A DNA stretch of 64,000 nt from DATEDA01 sp963827595 (GCA_963827595.1 CAWHBT010000003.1:62001-126000), one strand, 5' to 3'; counted from the stretch's first letter, positions 1 through 8,541 are shown. A program made the numbers and translations. The notes: generated by a model not told the origin, from the sequence alone.

Positions 1-482
1 GCGACATCTTCGAGACCGACTTCACGCAGGCCACGGTCGTCACCATGTACCTGCTCCCCGGGCTCAACCTCAAGCTGCGGCCGAAGATCCTCGACATGAA
101 GCCCGGCACGCGCGTGGTGTCGCACCAGTTCAACATGGACGACTGGCAGCCGGACGAGACCACCAACCTCGACGGCCGCCGCGCGTACCTCTGGATCGTG
201 CCGGCGAAGGTGAACGGCACGTGGCGGATCCTGTCGGGGAGCGACGTCTGGGACGCGACGCTCGAGCAGAAGTACCAGGCGGTCGACGGCTCGATCAGGC
301 TGGGCGCGCTGAACGCCGGGCTGCGCGAGACGCGCCTCGTCGGCGACCGGATCAGCTTCGTGTTCGTCGACGGCGCCGGCGTGCGCCGCGAGTTCACGGG
401 CCGCGTGAACGGCGCGGCGATGGACGGGACGGTGCGGGCGGACAACGGCCAGGAGACGCGCTGGAGCGCAACGCGGCGCTGA
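1..482 (+). CDS. Class I SAM-dependent methyltransferase-like protein, C-terminal part (5' truncated)
   Basis: The reading frame is open from base 3 and is cut by the window start; about 159 residues are visible before the TGA at 480-482. The first visible stretch, DIFETDFTQATVV then YLLPGLNLKLRP and GTRVVSHQF, is the late part of a Rossmann methyltransferase fold, where an acidic residue, a strand and the 'YLLP-L' helix follow the cofactor site. The second half is a beta-rich tail ending ETRWSATRR. The SAM-binding glycine motif lies outside the window, so substrate and full length cannot be judged. An ATG at 45 falls inside the conserved part and is not the start. It converges on the deacetylase gene to the right, with a 40-bp gap. 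Confidence 0.7.
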   Translation, partial: DIFETDFTQATVVTMYLLPGLNLKLRPKILDMKPGTRVVSHQFNMDDWQPDETTNLDGRRAYLWIVPAKVNGTWRILSGSDVWDATLEQKYQAVDGSIRLGALNAGLRETRLVGDRISFVFVDGAGVRREFTGRVNGAAMDGTVRADNGQETRWSATRR

Positions 483-522
483 CCCGTCGCGGACGCGGGG
501 ATGCCGGGCACGCCTAGGCGTG

Positions 523-1404
523 CTACGCCCGGCCCCGGGATCGCAGGTACCAGTCGAGGATCTGCTCCCCGTTCCAGTGCAGCACGCCGGGGGAGCGGTT
601 CACGTGGTCGTACACCTGCTCGAGGTACTTGATCCGGAACGGCTGCCCGCTGATGTACGGGTGGATCGCGATCGCCATGATCTTCGCCCGCTGCGCGCCT
701 TCCGCGTAGTAGCGGTCGAACGCGTCGCTGCACTTCTGCGTCCAGTAGGCCGCCTCGTGGTGCTGGACGATCATCATCGGGATGTCGTTGCACTCGACTG
801 AGTAGGGGAGCGTGACGAGCGGCCCGTGCGCGGTCCGGATCTCGGTCGGCTCGTCGTCGTACACCCAGTCGCCGATGTACTTGATCCCGGCCGCCGCCAG
901 GTGATCCGGGGTCTCATGGGTCTGCGTGAGCCCGGGACCCAGCCAGCCGACCGGGCGCTTGCCGGTGAACCGTTCGATCGTCTCGAGCGAGCGCCTGATC
1001 ATCCCCGGCTGGTCCTCCTCCTTGTGGATCGGACCCTGCTGATAGCTGTGGCCCATGAACTCCCAGCGGGCGTCGCGGCAAGCCTCGGCGACGCGCGGGT
1101 AGTCCACGCATACCCGGGCATTGATGGCGAGCGTCGGGCGGATGCCGAGGCGCTGATAGAGGTCGTAGAAGCGCCAGAACCCGACGCGCATGCCGTACTC
1201 GTGCCAGCTCCAGTTCGGGACATCGGGCAGCAACGGCACGCCGGTCGGCGCGGGAAGCACCTGCCGCGCCATCGGGCCGGCGATGTCCCAGACTTCCAGG
1301 TTCACGATCGTCCAGACCACCACCCGCGCTCCGCCGGGCAGCGTGAGCGGCGGACGGTCAACGATGGCGGAGTACTCGACCCGCTCCCGCGGGATCATCG
1401 CCAT
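523..1404 (-). CDS. Polysaccharide deacetylase (NodB-homology) family protein
   Basis: A 293-residue protein of the NodB/PuuE-like carbohydrate esterase 4 superfamily. These are metal-dependent hydrolases acting on N-acyl or cyclic amide bonds. Family signs are the strand PTLAINARVCVDYP, the metal-site-like GHSYQQGP segment, the GWLGPGLTQTHETP loop and the C-terminal AIHPYISGQP histidine region. Because this subgroup lacks a secretion signal here and sits among catabolic genes, a cyclic amide or allantoin-like substrate is as likely as a polysaccharide; that is inference. The ATG at 1404 has GAGG about 8 bases upstream, which overlaps the point where the frame-corrected coxG would stop. It appears to be the last gene of a minus-strand run with coxG. 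An alternative start two codons later (MIPRERV) is possible. Confidence 0.8.
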   Translation of the reverse strand: MAMIPRERVEYSAIVDRPPLTLPGGARVVVWTIVNLEVWDIAGPMARQVLPAPTGVPLLPDVPNWSWHEYGMRVGFWRFYDLYQRLGIRPTLAINARVCVDYPRVAEACRDARWEFMGHSYQQGPIHKEEDQPGMIRRSLETIERFTGKRPVGWLGPGLTQTHETPDHLAAAGIKYIGDWVYDDEPTEIRTAHGPLVTLPYSVECNDIPMMIVQHHEAAYWTQKCSDAFDRYYAEGAQRAKIMAIAIHPYISGQPFRIKYLEQVYDHVNRSPGVLHWNGEQILDWYLRSRGRA

Positions 1405-1973
1405 CGCGACCTCAGCGCAGAAGCCAGATGAGCAGGAAGGTCGCGAGTCGCAAAGCCGACGAATGCGTACGCGCCCGCGAGCCAGGGTCCCTGCTGAGCC
1501 GCCATGACTGCCTCCCCTCGTGCGGCGGGCGCGGGACCCACCAGCTTCTCGTTGAACCGCTGGAAGAACTCCTCGGCCATCTTCTTCGCGACGCCGTCGA
1601 TCAGCCGCGAGCCGACCTGCGCGAGCTTGCCGCCCACCTGCGCGTTCGCGGTGTAGGCGAGCTTCGTCCCCGCGCCCTCGGGGGCGAGCCGCACCTGCGC
1701 GCCGCCTTTGCCGAAGCCGGCAGCGCCGCCCGAACCCTCGAACGACAGCCGGTACGAGGTCGGCGGGTTCACCTCCGCGAGCAGGAGCTTGCCGTTGAAC
1801 TTGGCCTTCACCGGGCCGACCGAGGCGGTCATCGCCACGCGGTACTCGGTGTCGGACACCCGCTCGATCGACTCGCAGCCCGGGATGCACGCCTTCAGCA
1901 CCTCCGGATCGTTCAGCCCCGCCCAGACCTGGGCCTGCGGCAGCGCGATGACCTGCTCGCCGGTCATTTCCAT
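1395..1973 (-). CDS. coxG: CoxG-like SRPBCC protein (CO dehydrogenase subunit G family), tail frameshifted
   Basis: A 192-codon frame that opens MEMTGEQVIALPQAQVW and contains LNDPEVLKACIPGCESIE, the signature of the CoxG branch of the START/SRPBCC fold. In Afipia (Oligotropha) carboxidovorans, CoxG recruits the Mo hydroxylase to the membrane. Residues 1-150 are typical. After WLAGAYAFVGF the written frame becomes polar, but the alternative frame reads LATFLLIWLLR and stops at 1412, leaving a correct gap to the deacetylase ATG. I infer a single extra base near 1445-1460. Corrected, the protein has the expected C-terminal membrane helix. The likely partner is a CoxSLM-type enzyme such as the one at 18.8-22.4 kb. 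Confidence 0.85.
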   Translation of the reverse strand: MEMTGEQVIALPQAQVWAGLNDPEVLKACIPGCESIERVSDTEYRVAMTASVGPVKAKFNGKLLLAEVNPPTSYRLSFEGSGGAAGFGKGGAQVRLAPEGAGTKLAYTANAQVGGKLAQVGSRLIDGVAKKMAEEFFQRFNEKLVGPAPAARGEAVMAAQQGPWLAGAYAFVGFATRDLPAHLASALRSRWR

Positions 1974-2016
1974 GCCAGTTCCCTCCGTTCGACCGAAGCC
2001 CTATTGTGCCGCAACC

Positions 2017-2283
2017 TCAGGCGGCGGCGGACGGAATGTTCGCGAGGAAACGCTCGAGCTCCGCGCGGGTGATGACGCCGTCGCGGTTGATGTCGATGGC
2101 GTCGAACCAGGGTTCGAAGAAGAGATCGCCGCGCACCGCTGCGCGCGTGACGACCCCGTTCTGCTCGTAGGCGCTGAAGGCGGCGCGGTAGTTGTCGGCG
2201 ACTCGCTTGAGATAGTCGGCGGGGGCCTGGGCAAACGCCGCACCGGCGGCGAGGGCCAGGATGATGGCGATGATGGTTCTCAT
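2017..2283 (-). CDS. Small secreted EF-hand protein
   Basis: An 88-residue protein with a clear Sec signal peptide (MRTIIAIILALAAGAAFAQA) and predicted cleavage after AFAQA. The mature 68 residues contain one canonical EF-hand loop, DINRDGVITRAE (around residues 66-77), with Asp, Asn, Asp, Gly, Thr and Glu at positions 1, 3, 5, 6, 9 and 12, so calcium binding in the periplasm is likely. The preceding segment around FFEPWFDAID could be the entering helix. The ATG is preceded by AGGAGG-like sequence (rev. comp. of 2284-2292). It lies between coxE and coxG on the same strand, but I know of no Cox role for such a protein; the specific function is unknown. Confidence 0.8.
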   Translation of the reverse strand: MRTIIAIILALAAGAAFAQAPADYLKRVADNYRAAFSAYEQNGVVTRAAVRGDLFFEPWFDAIDINRDGVITRAELERFLANIPSAAA

Positions 2284-2367
2284 GGCTCCTCCTGCGTGGT
2301 TCTCCGGCGTCTAGTTGAGCCGCCGCCGGCCGGGCCGGGTCCGGCCGCGCCGGCGGCGTCGGTCGCG

Positions 2368-3600
2368 TCAGGCGGCGGCGCGCGAGCGCGCGAGTTGCCC
2401 GCGCTCGCGCGCGGCGTGGGTGGCGAGCGCTTTCCCGAGCGCGATGAGACTGTCGATATTGTGCGCCGGAAGGAACTCGTCGACGTGCGGGAGCATGACC
2501 CGCACCCCGAGCGGCCGCGGCTCGAAACCCTCGTAGCGCAGCAGCGGGTTCAGCCAGATCAGCTTGCGGCAGCTCCGGCGCAGCCGCTCCATCTCCGGTC
2601 CGAGGTCGTGGCCGAGGTCGCGATCGAGCCCGTCGGTGATGAGCAGCACGATCGCGTTCTGCCCGAGCACCCGCCGCGACCAGCGCAGGTTGAACTCCTT
2701 GAGGGTCGCCCCGATGCGGGTGCCGCCCGACCAGTCGGCGACCGCCTGCGCGACCCCGGCAAGGGCGACATCCACGTCGCGATGGCGAAGGTGACGGGTG
2801 ATGTTGGTGAGCCGCGTGCCGAAGACGAAGGTGTGCACCCGGTCGCGGTCGTTGGTGATCGCGTGCAGGAAGTGCAGGAACATCCGCGAGTACCTGCTCA
2901 TCGAGCCCGAGATGTCGCACAACACCACCAGCGGCGGATGGCGCTCGTCGGGAGACCGGCGCTTCAGCGGGATGATGTCGGCGCCGGAGCGCAGCGACGC
3001 GCGCAGGCTCGCGCGCATGTCGACGAGCGCCCCGCGCGGATCGGCGACGAGGCGCCGGGTCCGCACCTCGGGGATCGGGAGCCTCAGGGAGGCGATGAGC
3101 TTCTTCGCCTGCGCGAGTTCCTCCCGGGTCATGGTCTCGAAATCGGCGCGCTGCAGCACCTCGCGCTCCGACACCGTGAACGCCGCGTCGAGCTCGATTT
3201 TCTGCGGCGGCTCCGGCGGCGCCGCGTCCGGCTTCGGCTGCGGCTGGAGGGCCTCCGCGACCCGGCTCGAGAGCTCCGGCTGCTCTTCCGGCGTCCGGCC
3301 GATGACCTCCGGCAGGAGCAGCGCCATCACCCGCTCGAGGAGCTTCGGGTCGCGCCAGAAGATGTGGAACGCCTGGTCGAAGACCTCGAACTGCTCGCGC
3401 CGGTCGAGGAACACCGCGGCGAGCGTCCAGTAGAAGTCGTCGCGCCGCTCGACACCGGCGATCTGCAGCGCCTTGAGCGCGTCGATCACTTTGTCGGGGC
3501 CCACCGGCAACCCGGCCGCGCGCAGCACGCGCGCGAAGTGCATGACGTTCTCGGCGAGCTTGCCGCTCGCCTGGAGCGGGGGGACGGCGACGCGGGTCAT
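2368..3600 (-). CDS. coxE: CoxE-like VWA domain protein
   Basis: A 410-residue protein of the CoxE family. The N-terminal half is helical (HFARVLRAAGLPVGPDKVIDAL). It is followed by a proline-rich linker around residues 115-130 and a C-terminal von Willebrand A domain with a MIDAS site: DISGSMSRYS near residue 228, the threonine in SGGTRIG, and the aspartate in LLITDGLDRD. In CO-dehydrogenase operons CoxE works with the CoxD AAA+ ATPase in maturing the Mo active site. A matching CoxD lies at 7475-8401 on the same strand but separated by five genes, a looser arrangement than the usual coxDEF. It is divergent from the Ldh-family gene at 3682 across 81 bp. The start ATG at 3600 is the first in the frame. 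Confidence 0.88.
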   Translation of the reverse strand: MTRVAVPPLQASGKLAENVMHFARVLRAAGLPVGPDKVIDALKALQIAGVERRDDFYWTLAAVFLDRREQFEVFDQAFHIFWRDPKLLERVMALLLPEVIGRTPEEQPELSSRVAEALQPQPKPDAAPPEPPQKIELDAAFTVSEREVLQRADFETMTREELAQAKKLIASLRLPIPEVRTRRLVADPRGALVDMRASLRASLRSGADIIPLKRRSPDERHPPLVVLCDISGSMSRYSRMFLHFLHAITNDRDRVHTFVFGTRLTNITRHLRHRDVDVALAGVAQAVADWSGGTRIGATLKEFNLRWSRRVLGQNAIVLLITDGLDRDLGHDLGPEMERLRRSCRKLIWLNPLLRYEGFEPRPLGVRVMLPHVDEFLPAHNIDSLIALGKALATHAARERGQLARSRAAA

Positions 3601-3681
3601 GGGCGCCCGGGATTATCCCACCGCTCGCTTGGCGCAACGGACCGGCTGTGCGACAGTACGCGCCTTTCGGCAGGAGGGCCG

Positions 3682-4761
3682 GTGGCACAGGACGTCGTGA
3701 TCGAGGCGTCGCGGCTGAGGGCCGCGATCGAGGCGATCGTTGCCGCCGGCGGCTCCGGGCCGGGCGAGGCGGACCTCGTCGCGGGCAACCTGGTCGAGGC
3801 CAACCTCACCGGGCACGACTCGCACGGGGTCGGCATGGTTCCGCGCTACGTCGAGTCCCTGCTCGAGGGCGGACTCGTCGTGAACCAGCACCCCGGCCTC
3901 GTGCTCGACACGGGCGCACTGCTCCGCCTCGACGGCCGGCGCGGCTACGGCCAGGTGATCGGGCGGGAAGCGATGGTGCTCGGGATCGAGCGCGCGCACC
4001 GGCACGGCGTCTGCGCGGTGACGCTGGCGAACGCCCACCACCTCGGGCGGATCGGCCACTTCGCGGAAATGGCGGTCGCCGAAGGGCTGGTGTCGATCCA
4101 TTTCGTGAACGTCATTTCGTTTCCGCGGGTGGCGCCGTACGCCGGCACCGACGCGCGCTTCGGCACCAACCCATGCTGCATCGGCGTGCCGCTCGCCGGC
4201 GCGCCGCCGTTCATCCTCGATTTCGCCACCAGCGCGGTCGCGCAAGGCAAGCTCCGGGTCGCGCACAACAAGGGCGACCGGCTCGCGCCCGGGCTGCTGA
4301 TCGACGACCAGGGCGAACCGACGACCGATCCGCGGTACGGCGTGATCCCGCCCCTCGGCGCGATGCTGACGTTCGGCCTGCACAAGGGCTACGGGCTCGC
4401 GGTGGCGTGCGAGCTCCTCGGCGGCGCGCTGACCGGCGGCGGCACCTGGCACCGGCCCGCGACCGGCGAACGGCGCGTGTGGAACAGCATGCTCACGATC
4501 CTGCTCGACGCCGGCCGGCTCGGCACCGCGGACGCCTTCGCGCGCGAGGCGGGGGCGTTCGTCGACTGGCTGCGCCAGTCGCCGACGGCGAAAGGCTTCG
4601 ACAAGGTCCGGATTGCGGGCGAGCCGGAGCGCGAGGCGCGCGCACGACGCGAGCGCGAGGGGATCGCGATCGACGCGGCGACGTGGAAGGAGATCCTCGC
4701 GGCCGGAGAGAAGCTCAAGCTCCCGGCCGGGACGGTCGAGCGGCTGGCGCTCGAGGGTTGA
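3682..4761 (+). CDS. Ldh family oxidoreductase (malate/L-lactate/ureidoglycolate dehydrogenase type)
   Basis: A 359-residue NAD(P)-dependent 2-hydroxyacid dehydrogenase of the Ldh_2 family, which has a fold unrelated to classical MDH/LDH. Recognisable parts are NLVEANLTGHDSHGVGMVP near the N terminus, NAHHLGRIGHFAEMA with the family histidine pair, FGTNPCCIGVP, PFILDFATSAVAQGK and the glycine-rich HKGYGLAVACELL. The frame is open far upstream, but the GTG at 3682 has AGGAGGG 6-8 bases before it and gives the family start, so I chose it. The substrate cannot be read from sequence; a (S)-2-hydroxyacid or related compound is expected. A paralogue of the same family is at 5447-6487 on the other strand. 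Confidence 0.88.
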   Translation: MAQDVVIEASRLRAAIEAIVAAGGSGPGEADLVAGNLVEANLTGHDSHGVGMVPRYVESLLEGGLVVNQHPGLVLDTGALLRLDGRRGYGQVIGREAMVLGIERAHRHGVCAVTLANAHHLGRIGHFAEMAVAEGLVSIHFVNVISFPRVAPYAGTDARFGTNPCCIGVPLAGAPPFILDFATSAVAQGKLRVAHNKGDRLAPGLLIDDQGEPTTDPRYGVIPPLGAMLTFGLHKGYGLAVACELLGGALTGGGTWHRPATGERRVWNSMLTILLDAGRLGTADAFAREAGAFVDWLRQSPTAKGFDKVRIAGEPEREARARREREGIAIDAATWKEILAAGEKLKLPAGTVERLALEG

Positions 4762-4801
4762 AAAGACCGGCCCCCGAGCCTCGGTCGCCGCCTTTGTGCC
4801 C

Positions 4802-5362
4802 TCAGGACCTCGCGTAGAACGCGTTGGCCTCCTCGAAGACGCGCATCGTCTTCGTCATGTCGTAAGGGCCTTCGCGCAGCGTCTCCGGATCCCACTGGCT
4901 GCGGTGCGACGGGTCGAAAAAGTCTCCGCCGTAGACGTGAATCGCGCCGGTGAAACGCGGGATCGGGTTGGTGACCGAGTGGATGATGTCGCGCCCGAGC
5001 GGGATGGCGTCGCGCTCCGACATCGCTTTCGCGCCGGCCGCTTCGAGCCGGCCGTCCGGCGCGTCCGGCAGGCGCCGCCAGAAGATGTTGTCCTCGCGGC
5101 CGGTATAGATGCCGATGACCGCCCACATGTGGTGGTTGTGCGGCAGGATCGTCATCCACGGCGCCCAGATCACGTTCACGATCGTGAGGGCGTCGGACTG
5201 GTAGAGCTTCCGGACCTCGGCCCGCTTCGGCTCGCCGAGGGCGCGGAGGACCTCCCCGGGGGCCGAAACGGCGCGCGCTAGGACTTCGCGGACCGCCTTG
5301 TGGGTCGGATCCTCCGCCACGGCGGCACGGCAATCCTCGACGAACCGCTCCAGCTCGAACAT
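4802..5362 (-). CDS. Cysteine-dioxygenase-type cupin (thiol dioxygenase family)
   Basis: A 186-residue protein of the double-stranded beta-helix metalloenzymes related to cysteine dioxygenase. PHNHHMWAVIGIYTGRED carries the two-histidine metal motif (H-x-H) with the glycines of cupin motif 1, and GRDIIHSVTNP supplies the third histidine of motif 2. Fe(II)-dependent oxidation of a thiol to a sulfinate is the family reaction; the actual thiol is unknown. The ATG at 5362 is preceded by GGGAGGAGC at good spacing; an upstream extension to 5422 is rejected because it lacks a ribosome site and is unlike the family. It follows the Ldh-family gene on the same strand after 84 bp and may be the end of the coxD-Bug-Ldh run. 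Confidence 0.8.
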   Translation of the reverse strand: MFELERFVEDCRAAVAEDPTHKAVREVLARAVSAPGEVLRALGEPKRAEVRKLYQSDALTIVNVIWAPWMTILPHNHHMWAVIGIYTGREDNIFWRRLPDAPDGRLEAAGAKAMSERDAIPLGRDIIHSVTNPIPRFTGAIHVYGGDFFDPSHRSQWDPETLREGPYDMTKTMRVFEEANAFYARS

Positions 5363-5446
5363 GGCGTGCTCCTCCCGGCCGTCCCGTGAAGTGCGAGGAA
5401 TTGTAGACCTTGGGCGCTTCACCGCGCAGGGGCGGATTCCGTTCCT

Positions 5447-6487
5447 TTAGAGCCCGCCGACGCCCAGCTCGCGCCCGAGCTTATTCAGCTCGGCGAGCAC
5501 GCCTTCCCCCAGCGGCACGCCGGTCTTCATGCGCTTCTCGGCGGTGAGCCGTTCGGGCTCCCCCGGTGCGAGCGGGGGTCGGGCCGGGTCGGCCGGGACC
5601 TCGGCGTGGACTTCGCGCACGAAGAGGTCGATCTGCGCCCGGAAGGTCGCGGGGTCCGTGAACCGCGCGATGTCGATCGCGAGCATGAAGTGGCCGAGGT
5701 TGCGCGGCTTGTCGAGCTCGCCGTACATCTTGGTCACATGGGTCCCGAACGGCACCCCCGTGAGGTGCGCGCAGAGCACCTCGATCATCGCGGCGAGCGC
5801 GTAGCCCTTCGGGCCCGCCATCGGCGCGAGCCCGGTGACCTTGTCGGGGTCGGTCGCCGGCTTACCCCCCGCGTCGACGCCCCAGTCGGGGGGAATGGTC
5901 TTGCCCTCTTGGCGGGCGACGATGACCTTGCCCCAGGCGACGTTGGTCGTCGCCATGTCGATGACCAGCGGCAGCGCGCCGCCGGCCGGCGCGCCGAACG
6001 CGATCGGGTTCGAGCCGAGGAAGTTCCGTTTCATTCCGGTCGGCGTCATGATCGGATCGGTGTGCGTCAGGGCGATGCCGATCATCCCCTGCTTCGCCGC
6101 TAGCTCGACGAAGTACGCCATCGCACCGCAGTGCGAGCTGTTCCTCGCGCCAACCACACCGGCCCCGGACTCGCGCGCGATCGCGATCGCCTCGTTCATC
6201 GCCCGCACCGCCACGAGCTGTCCCATGCCGGCGTCGCCCTCGACCATCGCGGTGGCGGGGCCGGTGCGCTTCACGGTGATGTTCGGGCGCGGCTTGATCG
6301 AGCCGTTCCGGAGCCGCGTCGCGTAGTGCGGCAGCCGGACCACGCCGTGGCTCTCCACGCCGCGCAGATTGCTCTCGACCAGGGTCGCGGCCACGAGCCG
6401 CGCATCCGCGGGCGGAAGCCCGAGCTTCTCGAGGCAGGCGGTGGTGAACGCGGCGAGCTTGGCGTGGGGAACGAGGGTGTCCGCCAT
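5447..6487 (-). CDS. Ldh family oxidoreductase (AllD/ureidoglycolate dehydrogenase-like)
   Basis: A 346-residue paralogue of the 3682 gene. Landmarks are LVESNLRGVESHGVVRLPHY, NSSHCGAMAYFVELAAKQG with the family histidine, NFLGSNPIAFGAPAG, PLVIDMATTNVAWGKV and GPKGYALAAMIEVL. The family oxidises 2-hydroxyacids such as malate, sulfolactate, 2,3-diketogulonate or ureidoglycolate with NAD(P). Its gene begins 8 bp after the Bug-type binding protein, so the two are very likely co-translated, and the binding protein may capture the substrate of this enzyme (inference). The ATG at 6487 encodes MADTLVPHAKL, the normal family start; the longer open frame upstream is non-coding read-through. Confidence 0.88.
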   Translation of the reverse strand: MADTLVPHAKLAAFTTACLEKLGLPPADARLVAATLVESNLRGVESHGVVRLPHYATRLRNGSIKPRPNITVKRTGPATAMVEGDAGMGQLVAVRAMNEAIAIARESGAGVVGARNSSHCGAMAYFVELAAKQGMIGIALTHTDPIMTPTGMKRNFLGSNPIAFGAPAGGALPLVIDMATTNVAWGKVIVARQEGKTIPPDWGVDAGGKPATDPDKVTGLAPMAGPKGYALAAMIEVLCAHLTGVPFGTHVTKMYGELDKPRNLGHFMLAIDIARFTDPATFRAQIDLFVREVHAEVPADPARPPLAPGEPERLTAEKRMKTGVPLGEGVLAELNKLGRELGVGGL

Positions 6488-6495
6488 CGACGCCC

Positions 6496-7446
6496 CTACT
6501 TGGATTGGGCCTTCATGCGCTCCATCGTCGCCTTCTCGGCGGCGAAGGTCTCGCGCGCGTAGCGCGTGTAGTCCTCGCTCGATCGGTACCAGAGTTCCTG
6601 GTCGAACTTTTCGAGCGTGTTGAGGTGGATCGGGTCCTCCATGCCCTTTTTGAACGCGTCGTGGAGGATCTGCACGGTCTTCGGATCCATGCCCTTCGGT
6701 CCGGCGACGCCGTACGGCGAGTTCGACACGATGCCGTAGCCGAGCTCCTTGAGCGTCGCCACGTCGGGAAACCGCTTGGTCCGGTGCTCCCCCCACGTCA
6801 CGAGGAGACGCAGCTTGCCGGAGCTCACCAGCGGCGCCCAGCTGGTGGAGTCCGCTGCCGAGTCGATGTGGCCACCGAGGAGGGCAGTCATGCTCGGCGC
6901 CGCGCCTTTGTGCGGCACGTGGATCCACTTGATGCCCTGCCGGAACGCGATCTCCTCCATCGTGATGTGGAGGCTCGTGTTCGCGCCCGGTGTCCCGTAG
7001 GAGACCTTGTCCGGGCTCGTCTTCGCGGCCGCAAGGAAGTCGTTCCAGGTCTTCCACGGCGATTCGGCTCGCACCACGACGCCGAAGGTGTAGCCCGAGA
7101 TCCCCGCGATGTAGGTAAGGTCGGCGAGCGGGTCGTACGGCGTCTTCTCGACGTGCGGTACGCGGAACACCGAAATCGGGACCTGCGTGAGCGTGTAGCC
7201 GTCCGGTTTGGCGGTGAGCATCGCGCCGGCACCGAGCGTTCCGGCTGCGCCCGGCTTGTTGTCGACGACGATCGGCTGGCCGAGGTATTTGCCCGTCGCT
7301 TCGGCGAGCGCGCGCATGGCAATGTCGGTCACGCCGCCGGCCGGCCAGGGGCAGATCAGGGTGACCGGCTTGGACGGGAACTGCTGTGCGGCCGCCGCGC
7401 AGGCGAATGCCACCGCGGCAACGCCGGTGATGAGGCGTCGGAGCAT
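6496..7446 (-). CDS. Bug/TctC-type tricarboxylate-binding periplasmic protein
   Basis: A 316-residue solute-binding protein of the Bordetella-uptake-gene (Bug) family. A Sec signal peptide (MLRRLITGVAAVAFACAAAAQ) precedes the family opening FPSKPVTLICPWPAGGVTDIAMR. Further conserved segments are IVVDNKPGAAGTLGAG, KPDGYTL, the SYGTPGANTSLH ligand loop and HVPHKGAAPSMTALLGGHID. These proteins bind carboxylates in a venus-flytrap pocket and hand them to TctAB permeases. No tctA or tctB lies nearby, which is normal for 'orphan' Bug genes in Burkholderiales. It sits between coxD upstream and an Ldh-type dehydrogenase downstream, all minus strand with gaps of 28 and 8 bp. Confidence 0.9.
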   Translation of the reverse strand: MLRRLITGVAAVAFACAAAAQQFPSKPVTLICPWPAGGVTDIAMRALAEATGKYLGQPIVVDNKPGAAGTLGAGAMLTAKPDGYTLTQVPISVFRVPHVEKTPYDPLADLTYIAGISGYTFGVVVRAESPWKTWNDFLAAAKTSPDKVSYGTPGANTSLHITMEEIAFRQGIKWIHVPHKGAAPSMTALLGGHIDSAADSTSWAPLVSSGKLRLLVTWGEHRTKRFPDVATLKELGYGIVSNSPYGVAGPKGMDPKTVQILHDAFKKGMEDPIHLNTLEKFDQELWYRSSEDYTRYARETFAAEKATMERMKAQSK

Positions 7447-7474
7447 GGCCTCCTCCTTTCGATGGCACGGCGGC

Positions 7475-8401
7475 TCAGGCCGCCGCCAGCTCGGCCTTGA
7501 CCTCGGACAGGATCCGCGCCGCTTCGCTGCCCTGCACGCGGGCGATGTCGTCCTGGTACTTGAGGAGCGCGCCGAGCGTGTTGTTGATCGTCTCCGGGTC
7601 GAGCGCGAGCGCGTCGAGGGCGATGAGCGCCTGGGACCAGTCGATCGTCTCGGCGACGCCCGGCAGCTTGAAGAGGTCCATCCGGCGCAGCCGTTGCACG
7701 AACGCCACGACTTCGCGGGCGAGGGCGGCGGACGCGCCCGGCGCCTTGCGCCGCAGGATATCGAGCTCGCGCTCGGCGCTCGGATAGTCGACCCAGTGGT
7801 AGAGGCACCGGCGCTTCACCGCGTCGTGGATCTCGCGCGTGCGGTTCGAGGTGATGACGACGATCGGCGGCTCGCCGGCCTTGACCGTGCCGATCTCGGG
7901 GATCGTGACCTGGAAGTCCGCCAGCACCTCGAGCAGGTACGCCTCGAACGGCTCGTCGGTGCGGTCGAGCTCGTCGATGAGCAGCACCGGTGCGCCCCCG
8001 AGATCGCCCTCGAGCGCCTGGAGGATCGGCCGGCGGATGAGGAAGCGCTCCGAGAAGATGTCCTGCGCGATCGCCTCGCGGTCGTGCGTTCCCGCGGCCT
8101 CCGCGAGGCGGATCTCGATCATCTGGCGCGAGTAGTTCCACTCGTACACCGCCGAGGCGACGTCGAGGCCCTCGTAGCACTGGAGCCGTACGAGCTTCCG
8201 CGCCAGGGTCGCCGCGAGCACTTTCGCGACCTCGGTCTTGCCGACGCCGGCCTCGCCCTCGAGGAAGAGCGGCCGCTTCATCCGCAGCGCCAGGAACACC
8301 GCGGTCGCGAGGCTCCGTTCGGCGACGTAGTCGGCCCGGGCGAGCAGGGCGGCGGTGTCGTCGATGGAGGCGGGGAGCTCGGGTTTTGGCATTCGCTTCA
8401 T
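7475..8401 (-). CDS. coxD: CoxD-like MoxR-family AAA+ ATPase
   Basis: A 308-residue AAA+ ATPase. The Walker A motif GEAGVGKT is at about residues 49-56, Walker B VLLIDELDRT at about 135-144, the sensor region reads VVITSNRTREIHDAVKRR, and an arginine-rich lid domain follows. LQCYEGLDVASAVYEWNY is characteristic of the MoxR/CoxD branch. CoxD is a chaperone-like ATPase needed to mature the active site of Mo-Cu CO dehydrogenase; in form II clusters it is assumed to serve a related maturation role. Two starts are possible, ATG 8401 (MKRMPKPEL) or ATG 8392; neither has a strong ribosome site. It heads a minus-strand run into the Bug and Ldh genes and is divergent from the solute-binding gene at 8542. 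Confidence 0.88.
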   Translation of the reverse strand: MKRMPKPELPASIDDTAALLARADYVAERSLATAVFLALRMKRPLFLEGEAGVGKTEVAKVLAATLARKLVRLQCYEGLDVASAVYEWNYSRQMIEIRLAEAAGTHDREAIAQDIFSERFLIRRPILQALEGDLGGAPVLLIDELDRTDEPFEAYLLEVLADFQVTIPEIGTVKAGEPPIVVITSNRTREIHDAVKRRCLYHWVDYPSAERELDILRRKAPGASAALAREVVAFVQRLRRMDLFKLPGVAETIDWSQALIALDALALDPETINNTLGALLKYQDDIARVQGSEAARILSEVKAELAAA

Positions 8402-8541
8402 GTGGTTGGGGCCCGCGGCGGGACCCAAGAATAGCATCCGGGCCCGCCGCCGGCCCCACGGCGCCCCGATCGCCGTGCCGCGAGTGGAAAAGCTATCATC
8501 GCCGGTATCGACGTCCGGGCCACGGGCGCGAGGAGACTGTC

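Noticed and set aside
1708..3681. Long N-terminal extension of the Ldh-family gene
   Set aside because: The extension is antisense to coxG, the EF-hand gene and coxE; the GTG at 3682 has an ideal ribosome site and family N terminus.
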